Origin: DASVXQ01 sp046727955
GTDB lineage: Bacteria > Actinomycetota > CALGFH01
Assembly (NCBI GenBank): GCA_046727955.1
Contig: JBKPDO010000103.1
Location: 1-14,977, forward strand
DNA length: 14,977 nucleotides
Reading direction: 5' to 3'
This document shows positions 6,439 through 13,039 of the stretch, piece after piece; positions within the stretch are counted from its first letter, which is position 1; every line of letters starts with the position of its first letter. The position numbers were made by a program, and so were the translations under genes. The notes under the pieces were generated by a model, which worked only from the letters and a program-made list of their open reading frames with translations, searched no databases and was not told where the DNA came from.

Positions 6439-6663
6439 GTGGCCGTACCCCAGGCGGCCGGCGCGGCCGTGGCGGACACGACCGGCGCCGGCGACAGCTT
6501 CGACGCCGGCTTCCTGCTCGGCCACCTTTCGGGCTGGCCGCTCGAGCGGGCGCTGGCGCTCGGCTGCGCCTGCGGCGCGCTGTCGACCCGAGCGGCCGGT
6601 GGGGTCGCGGCCCAGCCGACTCTCGAGGAGGCACTGCACGCACTCGGCGCCGGTGCGGACTAG
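6439..6663 (+). pseudogene. C-terminal remnant of a second PfkB-family sugar kinase
   Basis: Only about 74 codons remain of a family that usually has 290-330. They carry PfkB signature 2, VADTTGAGDSFDAGFL, with the anion-hole GAG and catalytic-base Asp, and then the usual C-terminal helices ending LEEALHALGAGAD. The N-terminal sugar- and ATP-binding portion is absent, and GTG 6439 directly abuts the TAG of the sugar-binding gene with no ribosome-binding site of its own. The typical order in such operons is binding protein, two permeases, kinase, so one deletion could have removed both permeases and the start of the kinase (inference). The TAG stop overlaps the first two bases of the left terminal inverted repeat of the 6662-6799 element, so the original end of the gene may also have been altered. 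Confidence 0.85.
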
Positions 6664-6799
6664 AGCGCCGGTCAAGTAGCCGCTTTGAGGTGATTGGATG
6701 GCCACCGGGGCGGCGCGCAAGGCCAGGGGCTGTACATGGCCAGGGGCTGTACATATGGTCTGGCGCTGCATGCTACGCCGGCTACTTGACCGGCGCTCT
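6662..6799. mobile_element. 138-bp element with perfect 21-bp terminal inverted repeats (MITE-like or IS remnant)
   Basis: Bases 6662-6682 are the exact reverse complement of 6779-6799 (21 of 21; the core on the left is GCGCCGGTCAAGTAGCC). The 96-bp interior holds GAGGTG followed by ATG 6698, which looks like a gene start, and then two copies of a 17-bp tandem repeat. No intact transposase is present and I see no target-site duplication (left flank GCGGACT, right flank GGGGCTC). It sits exactly between two convergent genes, overlapping the stop of the kinase remnant. It is probably the two ends of an insertion sequence that lost its interior. The alternative is a large bidirectional terminator, but a 96-nt loop is poor for that. 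Confidence 0.55.
6721..6754. repeat. 17-bp tandem duplication
   Basis: GGCCAGGGGCTGTACAT occurs twice without a gap, at 6721-6737 and 6738-6754. It lies in the interior of the 138-bp inverted-repeat element and looks like a slippage or repair scar. Confidence 0.9.
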
Positions 6800-6804
6800 G
6801 GGGC

Positions 6805-7569
6805 TCAGACCCGGGTGACCTCGACGCCGGCCCGCTCGATGGCGGCGATGTCGCCGGGGTCGGCCTGGTCGTCGGTGATCAGCTCGTCCACCTGGTCCAG
6901 CCCGCAGATCCAGGCGAAGGCGATGCGGCCGAGCTTCGAGCTGTCGGCGACCACGACCACCCGGCTGGCACGGTCGATCAGCACCCGGTTGGTGTGCGCC
7001 TCGATCTCGTGGTGGGTCGTCAGCCCCCCGTCGGGGGAGATGCCGTCAACGCCGACGAAGGCGACGTCCAGGTGGAGCCGTGCCAGCGAGGCGTCCGCCA
7101 GCGGCCCGACCAGCTCGTAGGACTCGCTGCGGGCCACGCCGCCGCTCATGACCAGCTTGAGGTTCGGCCGCACCGCCAGCTCGGCCCCGATGTTCAGCGC
7201 GTTGGTGACGACGGTGAGCTGCCGCCGGTCCACCAGCGCCCTGGCGACCTCCGTGGTCGTCGTCCCGCCGGTCAGGCCGACCACCACGCGGTCGCCGACC
7301 CGCTTGGCGGCGGCGGCGCCGATCCGCCGCTTCACCTCCTGGAGACGGCCGCTGCGGTAGCGCAGCGGCAGCTCGTACAGCACTCCGTGCGCGACGGCGC
7401 CCCCGTGGGTGCGGTTCAGCAGGCGCTGCTCCTCGAGCAGCTGCAGGTCGCGGCGGATCGTGGTGGTGGAGACGCCGAGCTCGCGGGCGGTCGCGGCGAC
7501 GTCGATGGTGCCATTGGCCGCCAGGATCTCGAGCATGACGGACAGGCGGTCGGCTCGGTGCACGCTCAT
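6805..7569 (-). CDS. DeoR-family transcriptional repressor of sugar metabolism
   Basis: The protein is 254 aa, the standard DeoR length. The N-terminal HTH spans about residues 5-58, with the signature LGVSTTTIRRDLQLLEEQ followed by RTHGGAV. The C-terminal DeoR sensor domain, an ISOCOT-type sugar-phosphate-binding fold, contains VGLTGGTTTTEVARAL, VVTNALNIGAEL, SGGVARSESYELVGPLA and VAFVGVDGISPDGGLTT. ATG 7569 is chosen because GGAGGG lies 5 nt upstream; the open frame upstream has no such site. It follows the GH4 gene after 31 bp on the same strand, so the two form an operon. By family it should repress this sugar locus until a phosphosugar binds. It converges with the damaged plus-strand operon, and the inverted-repeat element lies between them. 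Confidence 0.94.
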   Translation of the reverse strand: MSVHRADRLSVMLEILAANGTIDVAATARELGVSTTTIRRDLQLLEEQRLLNRTHGGAVAHGVLYELPLRYRSGRLQEVKRRIGAAAAKRVGDRVVVGLTGGTTTTEVARALVDRRQLTVVTNALNIGAELAVRPNLKLVMSGGVARSESYELVGPLADASLARLHLDVAFVGVDGISPDGGLTTHHEIEAHTNRVLIDRASRVVVVADSSKLGRIAFAWICGLDQVDELITDDQADPGDIAAIERAGVEVTRV

Positions 7570-7574
7570 CCAGT

Positions 7575-7580
7575 CCCTCC
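7575..7580 (-). promoter_or_regulatory. Ribosome-binding site that sets the DeoR start
   Basis: GGAGGG on the minus strand lies 5 nt before ATG 7569, inside the 31-bp gap after the GH4 gene. It excludes the longer open frame that would begin upstream within the GH4 coding sequence. Confidence 0.85.
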
Positions 7581-7600
7581 GGCTCGCGCCGTTTGCTCGG

Positions 7601-8896
7601 TCAGGGCTTGCGGATCCCCTCGGGGACAAGGTCCCCGTGCGCCTCGACCAGCTCGTCGCAGAGCGCGACGATCTGGTCGGGCGTGAGGGTCGCCGCGGTG
7701 TTCGGGTCGAGCATGGCCGCCTGGTAGACGTAGTCGCGGCGCTGCTCGAGCGCGGCCAGGACGGTCAGCTCGACCACGTTGAGGAAGGTCCGGTTGAGCG
7801 CGGCGAGCTGGGGCGGTAGCGCGCCGACGCGCAGCGGCTGGACGCCGGCTCGGTCGACCAGGCACGGGACCTCCACGCAGGAGCCCGAGGGGAGGTTCCC
7901 GATCAGGCCGCTGTTGCGCACGTTGCCGTGGACGACCCGCCTGGTACCGGTCTCGATCGAGTGGATGACCTCCCAGGCGAGCTCCTGGGTGGGCTCGACC
8001 TCGAATCCCTCGCCGCTGTCGAGCCGCCGCTTGGCGTCCGCGTGCTCGTCGAGGTTGTCCTCACTGCGGCGCAGGTACTCGCCGACGGGGATGCGAAACC
8101 GCTCGACCAGCTCGTCGTGGCGCAGGAACCAGGGCACGTACTCGGCCGAGTGCTCGCTCGACTCGGTCGGGAAGTAGCCGAAGCGCCGGTACAGCTCGAC
8201 CCGCACCCGCCTCCGAAGCTCCGGGTCGCGCTCGATCGCCTGGTCAAAGCGCGGGTACAGGTCCTGCCCGTCGTGCTGGAAGGTGAGCACGAACGCCTGG
8301 TGGTTCACGCCCGCGGTCACGAACGCGATCCGGTCGACCGGCACCTCGACCAGCCCGGCGAGGAACCGCTGGGTGTCCCGCACGGAGTGGCACAGGCCCA
8401 CCACCCGCTGGAAGCGCGACCCCCGCTGGATGGCACACGGCAGCATCGCCATCGGGTTGGTGTAGTTGAGCAGCAGCGCCTGCGGGCAGACCTCCGCTAT
8501 GTCGTCGGCGATCCCCACGACCACCGGGATCGTGCGCAGCCCGCGGAAGATGCCGCCGATCCCGATGGTGTCGGCGATCGTCTGCCGCAGCCCGTAGCGG
8601 GCAGGTACGTCGAAGTCCAGCCGGGTGGCGCGGTAGCCGCCGACCTGGATCTCGTTGACCACGTAGTCGGCGCCGTCGAGGGCCGCCCGCCGCTCGAGGT
8701 GCGCCTCGATGCCTACGTCGGCGCCAGTCCGGGCGGCGATCCAGCGCGCCATCTTCGCGGCGGTCTCGAGGCGCTCGCCGTCGATGTCGTGCAGGGAGAC
8801 CGCCAGCGGGCCGAGGTCGGGGGAGGTGAGGAGGTCGGTGAGCACGTTCCTGGTGAACTCGACGCTGCCGGCGCCGATGAAGGCGATCTTCGTCAT
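7601..8896 (-). CDS. melA: GH4 family glycosidase, MelA-like alpha-galactosidase
   Basis: The protein is 431 aa, normal for glycoside hydrolase family 4. The N-terminal Rossmann fold that binds NAD starts KIAFIGAGSVEFTRNVL. Family motifs follow: LHDID, NEIQVGGY, QTIADTIGIGGIFRGLRTI, NYTNPMAM (144-151), GLCHSV with metal ligand C169, and GVNHQAF with metal ligand H199. These match the MelA branch closely, so alpha-galactosidase is the best call, although GH4 also holds alpha-glucosidases and galacturonidases. The enzyme needs NAD+ and a divalent metal and hydrolyses by redox-elimination in the cytoplasm, so it depends on an importer. ATG 8896 is preceded by GGAGGT at about 10 nt, slightly long spacing; longer open frames upstream do not match the family. 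It is followed by the DeoR gene. Confidence 0.93.
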   Translation of the reverse strand: MTKIAFIGAGSVEFTRNVLTDLLTSPDLGPLAVSLHDIDGERLETAAKMARWIAARTGADVGIEAHLERRAALDGADYVVNEIQVGGYRATRLDFDVPARYGLRQTIADTIGIGGIFRGLRTIPVVVGIADDIAEVCPQALLLNYTNPMAMLPCAIQRGSRFQRVVGLCHSVRDTQRFLAGLVEVPVDRIAFVTAGVNHQAFVLTFQHDGQDLYPRFDQAIERDPELRRRVRVELYRRFGYFPTESSEHSAEYVPWFLRHDELVERFRIPVGEYLRRSEDNLDEHADAKRRLDSGEGFEVEPTQELAWEVIHSIETGTRRVVHGNVRNSGLIGNLPSGSCVEVPCLVDRAGVQPLRVGALPPQLAALNRTFLNVVELTVLAALEQRRDYVYQAAMLDPNTAATLTPDQIVALCDELVEAHGDLVPEGIRKP

Positions 8897-8931
8897 CGCC
8901 AGCCAGACCTCCGCTTCGAGCTGCTCGCTCC

Positions 8932-8967
8932 TGCACGTATACGCCTTGCTTCCTGCATACTCGTGCA
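8932..8967. promoter_or_regulatory. Inverted-repeat region upstream of the GH4 gene, candidate operator
   Basis: TGCACG (8932-8937) and CGTGCA (8962-8967) form a 6-bp inverted repeat with a 24-bp gap, and CGTATACG (8936-8943) is itself a palindrome. They lie 36-71 bp upstream of ATG 8896. The site would suit a DeoR-type repressor, but the repeats are short and I see no clear promoter boxes. Confidence 0.3.
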
Positions 8968-9036
8968 CAGCATGCTCGACCTACGGCGGTCCGAGCGTCA
9001 AGCGTTCATCCTCGGCAGTGACGTAGGTGCTGGCTG

Positions 9037-10539
9037 TCATGGCGAAAGTCCCTCGGGCGGCTGCACCTCGCGGCGCAGGAGCTTACCGGTGGCCGTCTTG
9101 GGCAGCGCCGCCTCCAGCCAGACGTGCCTGGGGTACTTGTAGGCCGCGACCCGCTCCTTACAGAAGGCCTGCAGCTCGGCCGGGGTAGCCTCGGCGCCTG
9201 GCTTGAGCGCCACCGCGGCGCCGACCTCCTGCCCGTACGTCGGGTGGGGGAGGCCGACCACGGCGACCTCGGCGACCGCCGGGTGCTCGTAGAGCACCTC
9301 CTCGATCTCCCGCGGGTAGACGTTGTAGCCGCCACGGATGATGAGGTCTTTCTTGCGGTCGACGATGAAGTAGTAGCCGTCCTCGTCCTGGCGGGCCAGG
9401 TCGCCGCTGCGGAACCAGCCGTCGGGGACCGCCTGCTTGGTGGCCTCCTCGTTCTGCCAGTAGCCCTTCATGATGTTGTGCCCCCGGATCGCGATCTCAC
9501 CGACCTCGCCGGTCGGCACGTCGGCGCCGAGGTCGTCGACCAGTCGCATCTCGACGCCCTCGATCGGGGTGCCGATCGAGCCGGGCTTGCGTTCCCGGTC
9601 GGGATGGTTGAACGACGCCACCGGTGAGGTCTCCGACAGGCCGTAGCCCTCCAGGATGATGCAGCCGAAGGCGTCCTCGAAGCCGCGCAGCACCTCCACG
9701 GGCAGCGCGGAGCCGCCCGACACGCACAGGCGCAGCGAGCTGGTGTCGTAGTCGGCGCGGAGCGGATAGTGGAGCAGGGCTAGGTACATCGTCGGGACGC
9801 CCTCGAAGATGGTCACCTTGTCCCGCTGGATCACCTCCAGCGTCCTGCCCGGGTCGAACCGCGGGATCAGCGTGAGGCAGGCGCCGCTGGAGACCGCGCT
9901 GTTCAGCCCGCAGGTCTGGCCGAAGGAGTGGAACAGCGGCAGGCAGCCCATGATCACGTCGGTGGGCTCGAGGCGCAACAGCGTGGTCGACGCCACCGCC
10001 GCGTTGCGGCTCAGATTGGCGTGGGTCAGCTCGGCGCCTTTCGGCCTCCCGGTCGTGCCCGACGTGTACAGGATCACCGCCGTGTCGTCGTCCGCGCGGC
10101 TGGCGACCGCCGTCACCGGGGTGTGCTCGCCCAGCAGCTGGTCGAGCTCCGCCGGCTCGACGCTGATGAGGCCGCACCCGGCCGCCTCGGCGCCCTTGGC
10201 GACTTCGGCGCCGCCTTGGTGCCAGGCGAAGGTGAGCTTGGCGCCGGAATCGCTGAGGTAGTACTCGACCTCACGCGCCTTCAGCAGCGGGTTCATCGGC
10301 ACCACCACCGCGCCCGCGCGCAGCACCCCGTAGTAGAGCATCGCGAACTCCGGGACGTTCGGCAGCATCAGACCGACCCGGTCGCCGGGTCCCACGCCAC
10401 GCGCGGCGAGCAGGCGCGCCACCCGCGCGGACCGCTCGTCCAGCTGGTCGTAGGTCAGGACGAGACCGTCGAGCCGGACCGCCGCCTGCTGTGGGTACAT
10501 GTCCTTGGCTTCGACCAGGTTCAGGGCCAGGTTCGTCAT
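9037..10539 (-). CDS. Long-chain fatty-acid-CoA ligase (FadD-like, AMP-forming)
   Basis: The protein is 500 aa, within the adenylate-forming family range. Motifs in order are the ATP-binding P-loop YTSGTTGRPKGAELTH (158-173), GYGLSETSP (298-306), GWFRSGD with ribose-binding D380, the hinge region DRKKDLIIRGGYNVYPREIE (394-413), and PKTATGKLLRR with the catalytic lysine K486. It activates a carboxylic acid to acyl-AMP and then acyl-CoA. The family position favours medium- or long-chain fatty acids, but an aryl acid cannot be excluded. ATG 10539 is supported by GGGAGG 5 nt upstream; the frame is open further upstream without family similarity. It lies 119 bp downstream of the PucR-family regulator on the same strand, so the regulator could control it or be co-transcribed with it. 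Confidence 0.93.
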   Translation of the reverse strand: MTNLALNLVEAKDMYPQQAAVRLDGLVLTYDQLDERSARVARLLAARGVGPGDRVGLMLPNVPEFAMLYYGVLRAGAVVVPMNPLLKAREVEYYLSDSGAKLTFAWHQGGAEVAKGAEAAGCGLISVEPAELDQLLGEHTPVTAVASRADDDTAVILYTSGTTGRPKGAELTHANLSRNAAVASTTLLRLEPTDVIMGCLPLFHSFGQTCGLNSAVSSGACLTLIPRFDPGRTLEVIQRDKVTIFEGVPTMYLALLHYPLRADYDTSSLRLCVSGGSALPVEVLRGFEDAFGCIILEGYGLSETSPVASFNHPDRERKPGSIGTPIEGVEMRLVDDLGADVPTGEVGEIAIRGHNIMKGYWQNEEATKQAVPDGWFRSGDLARQDEDGYYFIVDRKKDLIIRGGYNVYPREIEEVLYEHPAVAEVAVVGLPHPTYGQEVGAAVALKPGAEATPAELQAFCKERVAAYKYPRHVWLEAALPKTATGKLLRREVQPPEGLSP

Positions 10540-10658
10540 CGCCGCCTCCCGCGCATCGGTTGCTGCCGCCAAGCCTCCGCTTTGCCACCCGCGAAGACAA
10601 TGGCCGGCGGGACAAGGAACGACCGGGGCAACTGTCCGCCACCACAACGCCGGGACGC

Positions 10659-11897
10659 TCAAGGCTCCGACCAGCTCGTCCCGTGCGTCACGCGCAGCGC
10701 CTCGAGGGCGGCGAGCAGCTCGGCCGCGGTTCTGGGGTCGTCCAGGGACCGGCCGGTGTGCTCCTGCAGCCGTCGCAGCCGGTACCGCACGGTGTTCGGG
10801 TGAATATAGATCCGCCTTCCCGCCTCGGCCGCGGAGCCGCCGGCGTCGAACCACGCCCGCAAGGTGGCCAGCAGCGTCGAGCGGTCCTGGGCAGGCAGGG
10901 CGAGGACGGGTCCGAGCACCGCGCGGGCGAGCTCCCCGGCCGCATCCGGGGCGGCGGCCGCGAGCACCCGCAGCGGCGTCTCCTCGAATTGGGCGACAGC
11001 CCGGGTTCCAGGCGGCAGGCTGCGCTGGACCAGTCGCGCGTAATGCAGGGCGCGGGGGGTGTCAGCCAGCGACTGGTAGATGGGACTGACGCCGGCCCGG
11101 GCGCGCACGCCGCGCCCGAGCAGCTCGAGCAGGAGGGGAGCCGTGTCCTGGTGCCGCAGCGACACCACACCCGTCTGGGACTCGGGATGCAGCAGCCAGG
11201 CCGACCCGATCCCGCGCGCGGCCAGGAACGCTTCCGCGTCCGGCAGCCCTTCCTGGGCAAGCCCCGGCGCCTCGACGGCCACCACGACGAAAACGCCTTC
11301 CCAGGGCAGCCGCAGCAGCTTGGCTGCCTCCCACAGGGTGTCCCGGTCGGGGATGCCGCCAGTGAACAACGCCTCCACCAGGGCGGAACGCTCGCGCGCG
11401 CCGGCGAGCAGCAACTCCGCCGCCGCCTCCCGGTAGGCCACGGTGAGTTCCTGGGTGTACTCGCCAATGAGCCACCACACGCCGCTGGCCGCGTCTACCA
11501 GCAGTTCGGACGGCACCAGCGCGCCGCGACGGGCCTCGTCGACGATCGCGTTCCAGAACTCGGTGAAGCCGATCCGGTACGCATGAAGGATGTCTGCCAG
11601 AGGTGCGCCCTGCCGGGCGCGACGGCGACCGGTCGCGCGAGGCGCGGACAGGTCGGGCGGCCGGTCCGCGGTGAGCTGGCCGACCATCGACTCGAGGTTG
11701 CTGCGGACCGAGTCTCGAAGATCCTCGAGGCCGATGACGTCATCTTGGCCATAGACGTCGGACTCCGCCCGGATGCGCTGGACGACCCGGTCGACGAGGG
11801 CGGGAAGGCGTGCCGTGACCGCCCCCGCGATCTCAGAGATCTCCGGAGCCAGCACCCCCCGCGTTGCCCGCGCCTGGTCAGGGCCGCTCGCACTCAT
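10659..11897 (-). CDS. PucR/CdaR-family transcriptional regulator
   Basis: The protein is 412 aa. The N-terminal ~170 residues resemble the RsbT co-antagonist-like helical domain often fused to PucR proteins (GAPLADILHAYRIGFTEFWN). The middle (about 180-300) is the CdaR GGDEF-like region, ending ARAGVSPIYQSLADTPRALHYA. The C-terminal PucR-type HTH (about 345-400) is LRAWFDAGGSAAEAGRRIYI then HPNTVRYRLRRLQEHTG. It is a cytoplasmic DNA-binding regulator; the effector cannot be read from sequence. ATG 11897 has no ribosome-binding site, but a promoter may start transcription at or within 1 nt of it, so the mRNA could be leaderless. It diverges from the GH16-like gene across 59 bp and lies upstream of the acyl-CoA ligase on its own strand, so either or both could be targets. 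Confidence 0.93.
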   Translation of the reverse strand: MSASGPDQARATRGVLAPEISEIAGAVTARLPALVDRVVQRIRAESDVYGQDDVIGLEDLRDSVRSNLESMVGQLTADRPPDLSAPRATGRRRARQGAPLADILHAYRIGFTEFWNAIVDEARRGALVPSELLVDAASGVWWLIGEYTQELTVAYREAAAELLLAGARERSALVEALFTGGIPDRDTLWEAAKLLRLPWEGVFVVVAVEAPGLAQEGLPDAEAFLAARGIGSAWLLHPESQTGVVSLRHQDTAPLLLELLGRGVRARAGVSPIYQSLADTPRALHYARLVQRSLPPGTRAVAQFEETPLRVLAAAAPDAAGELARAVLGPVLALPAQDRSTLLATLRAWFDAGGSAAEAGRRIYIHPNTVRYRLRRLQEHTGRSLDDPRTAAELLAALEALRVTHGTSWSEP

Positions 11898-11904
11898 CCA
11901 GGAA

Positions 11905-11933
11905 CGCCTACCTCACCACCTGCCAAAGGTCAA
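11905..11933 (-). promoter_or_regulatory. Possible leaderless promoter for the PucR-family regulator
   Basis: On the minus strand, TTGACC (11933-11928) is followed after 17 nt by TAGGCG (11910-11905). That would place the first transcribed base at 11898, one base before ATG 11897; an 18-nt spacer gives AGGCGT and a start exactly at the A. The -35 matches five of six consensus bases, while the -10 is weak. The lack of a ribosome-binding site supports a leaderless start. Confidence 0.4.
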
Positions 11934-11944
11934 CCTGGAATGCG

Positions 11945-11950
11945 TATGAT
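11945..11950 (+). promoter_or_regulatory. -10 box giving a leaderless GTG start at 11957
   Basis: TATGAT matches the consensus at five of six positions and fits TANNNT. Its last base lies 7 nt before 11957, so the expected first transcribed base is the G of the GTG start. The -35 is poor (CTGCCA at 11920-11925, 19-nt spacer) and overlaps the region of the divergent regulator promoter. Confidence 0.55.
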
Positions 11951-11956
11951 CGCCCG

Positions 11957-12811
11957 GTGCTGCGTCCCGACTTTCCAATAGAGACTGAGTGGAAGGGCTC
12001 CGGTCGCGTGGTCGATCCCGTCAGCAAGGCCGGCTATGAAGTGGCGTTCGAGGACACCTTCGATGGCGATGCTTTGGACGGAGCGCGCTGGTTGCCGTAC
12101 TACCTGCCGCAGTGGAGCTCCCGCGAGGCGGCGGCCGCGAGGTACCAGCTCGGCGGCGGCGTCCTGCGGCTGGTCATCGAGGCGGACCAGCAGCCATGGT
12201 GTCCTGAGTTCGACGGCCAGACCCGGGTCTCCTCGCTGCAGACCGGTGTCTTCTCTGGTCCGGTGGGCAGCGCGGTGGGGCAGTCGCGCTTCAAGCCCGG
12301 GCTCGTCGTCCGGCAGGCGCAGCGCAACGCCAGACTCTACACGCCGCAATACGGCCTGTTCGAGCTGCGGGCCAAGGCCATCGACGACCCCCGCTGCATG
12401 GTCGCGCTGTGGATGATCGGCTACGAGGACGAGCCCGACCGGTCGGCGGAGATCTGCATCTGCGAGATCTTCGGGCGCAACGTGACTACCGACACTGTGG
12501 GCGTCGGCATGGGATTGCACCCCTTCGGCGATGCGAGGATCCGCGACGAGTTCTCGATAGAGACCATCGCCATCGACGCCGCCCGCGAGTTCCACCTCTA
12601 TGCGGCCGAATGGACGCCAGAGCACGTGGCGTTCTTCGTGGACCACCGGCTGGTCAAGACGGTCGAGCAGTCCCCGGGCTATCCGATGCAGTTCATGCTC
12701 GGCATCTACGAGTTCCCCGACGACGCGCAACCGACACAACCGGCGTATCCGTATCCAAAGCAGTTCATAGTCGACTACTTCCGCGGCTATCGGCCCGCCA
12801 CTGCGCCGTAG
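11957..12811 (+). CDS. GH16-like (laminarinase/lichenase fold) protein with altered catalytic motif
   Basis: The protein is 284 aa from GTG 11957. Features of the GH16 jelly-roll fold are FEDTFDGDALDGARW near the start, YGLFELRAKA (132-141), ALWMIGYEDEPDRSAEICI, and the later FHLYAAEWTPEHVAFFVDH and GYPMQFMLGIYEFPD. The normal GH16 catalytic motif is E-x-D-x-x-E. Here it is EICICE, with both glutamates kept (E165 nucleophile and E170 acid/base by analogy) but the central Asp replaced by C167. There is no signal peptide, unusual for an enzyme of extracellular beta-glucans. GTG is chosen because the -10 box predicts transcription starting there; the open frame extends upstream to TTG 11864 but that overlaps the divergent gene. 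It could be an intracellular hydrolase or a binding protein. The PucR-family gene next door is a candidate regulator. Confidence 0.82.
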   Translation: MLRPDFPIETEWKGSGRVVDPVSKAGYEVAFEDTFDGDALDGARWLPYYLPQWSSREAAAARYQLGGGVLRLVIEADQQPWCPEFDGQTRVSSLQTGVFSGPVGSAVGQSRFKPGLVVRQAQRNARLYTPQYGLFELRAKAIDDPRCMVALWMIGYEDEPDRSAEICICEIFGRNVTTDTVGVGMGLHPFGDARIRDEFSIETIAIDAAREFHLYAAEWTPEHVAFFVDHRLVKTVEQSPGYPMQFMLGIYEFPDDAQPTQPAYPYPKQFIVDYFRGYRPATAP

Positions 12812-12841
12812 CGGATACTTGGGCTGTGGAACCTCCCGTGA

Positions 12842-13039
12842 CGCCCCGTCTGTCACGCCCTGCAACGGTGGCTGAGGAATAGCCCGCGGCTGACCACCCT
12901 GCAGTTCAGCGTCAGCTTCCTGCGCCCGGTTCGACCCGGCCGGATCGTCGGCAAGGGTCGTGTGGTCCACCGGGACGGGGACATGGTGTTCCTGATCAAA
13001 TCAGAGGAGTCAGCGGGTACGTGTCCGCTGCCGGGCTGA
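12842..13039 (+). pseudogene. Fragment of a PaaI-like hotdog thioesterase
   Basis: In the frame open from 12842 to TGA 13037-13039, the part from about 12884 to 12998 reads RLTTLQFSVSFLRPVRPGR followed by IVGKGRVVHRDGDMVFL. This is the central beta-sheet region of PaaI-type acyl-CoA thioesterases. The N-terminal part that carries the hotdog helix and active-site residues is missing, and after VFL the sequence diverges (IKSEESAGTCPLPG) instead of giving the usual last strand. There is no ribosome-binding site or start codon for it. About 40 recognisable residues remain of a usual 130-150. The 3' end overlaps the end of the convergent cupin gene by 30 bp, so a rearrangement joint near 12990-13010 is likely. 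Confidence 0.7.

Noticed and set aside
6662..6799. Ordinary rho-independent bidirectional terminator between convergent genes
   Set aside because: The stem is perfect but the loop is 96 nt and there is no T run after either arm; a transposon-like element fits better, although termination is not excluded.
8973..9001. TTGACG at 9001-8996 as the -35 of the GH4 operon promoter
   Set aside because: No acceptable -10 hexamer lies at 16-19 bp on the minus strand.
7928..9142. 404-codon open frame on the plus strand opposite the GH4 gene
   Set aside because: It is antisense to a well-supported GH4 enzyme, has no recognisable domain, and arises because GC-rich codons leave few stops on the other strand.
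10491..11981. 496-codon plus-strand open frame opposite the PucR-family gene and the start of the acyl-CoA ligase
   Set aside because: It has low-complexity Gly/Arg/Pro-rich composition, no family motif, and spans two real genes and their intergenic gap.
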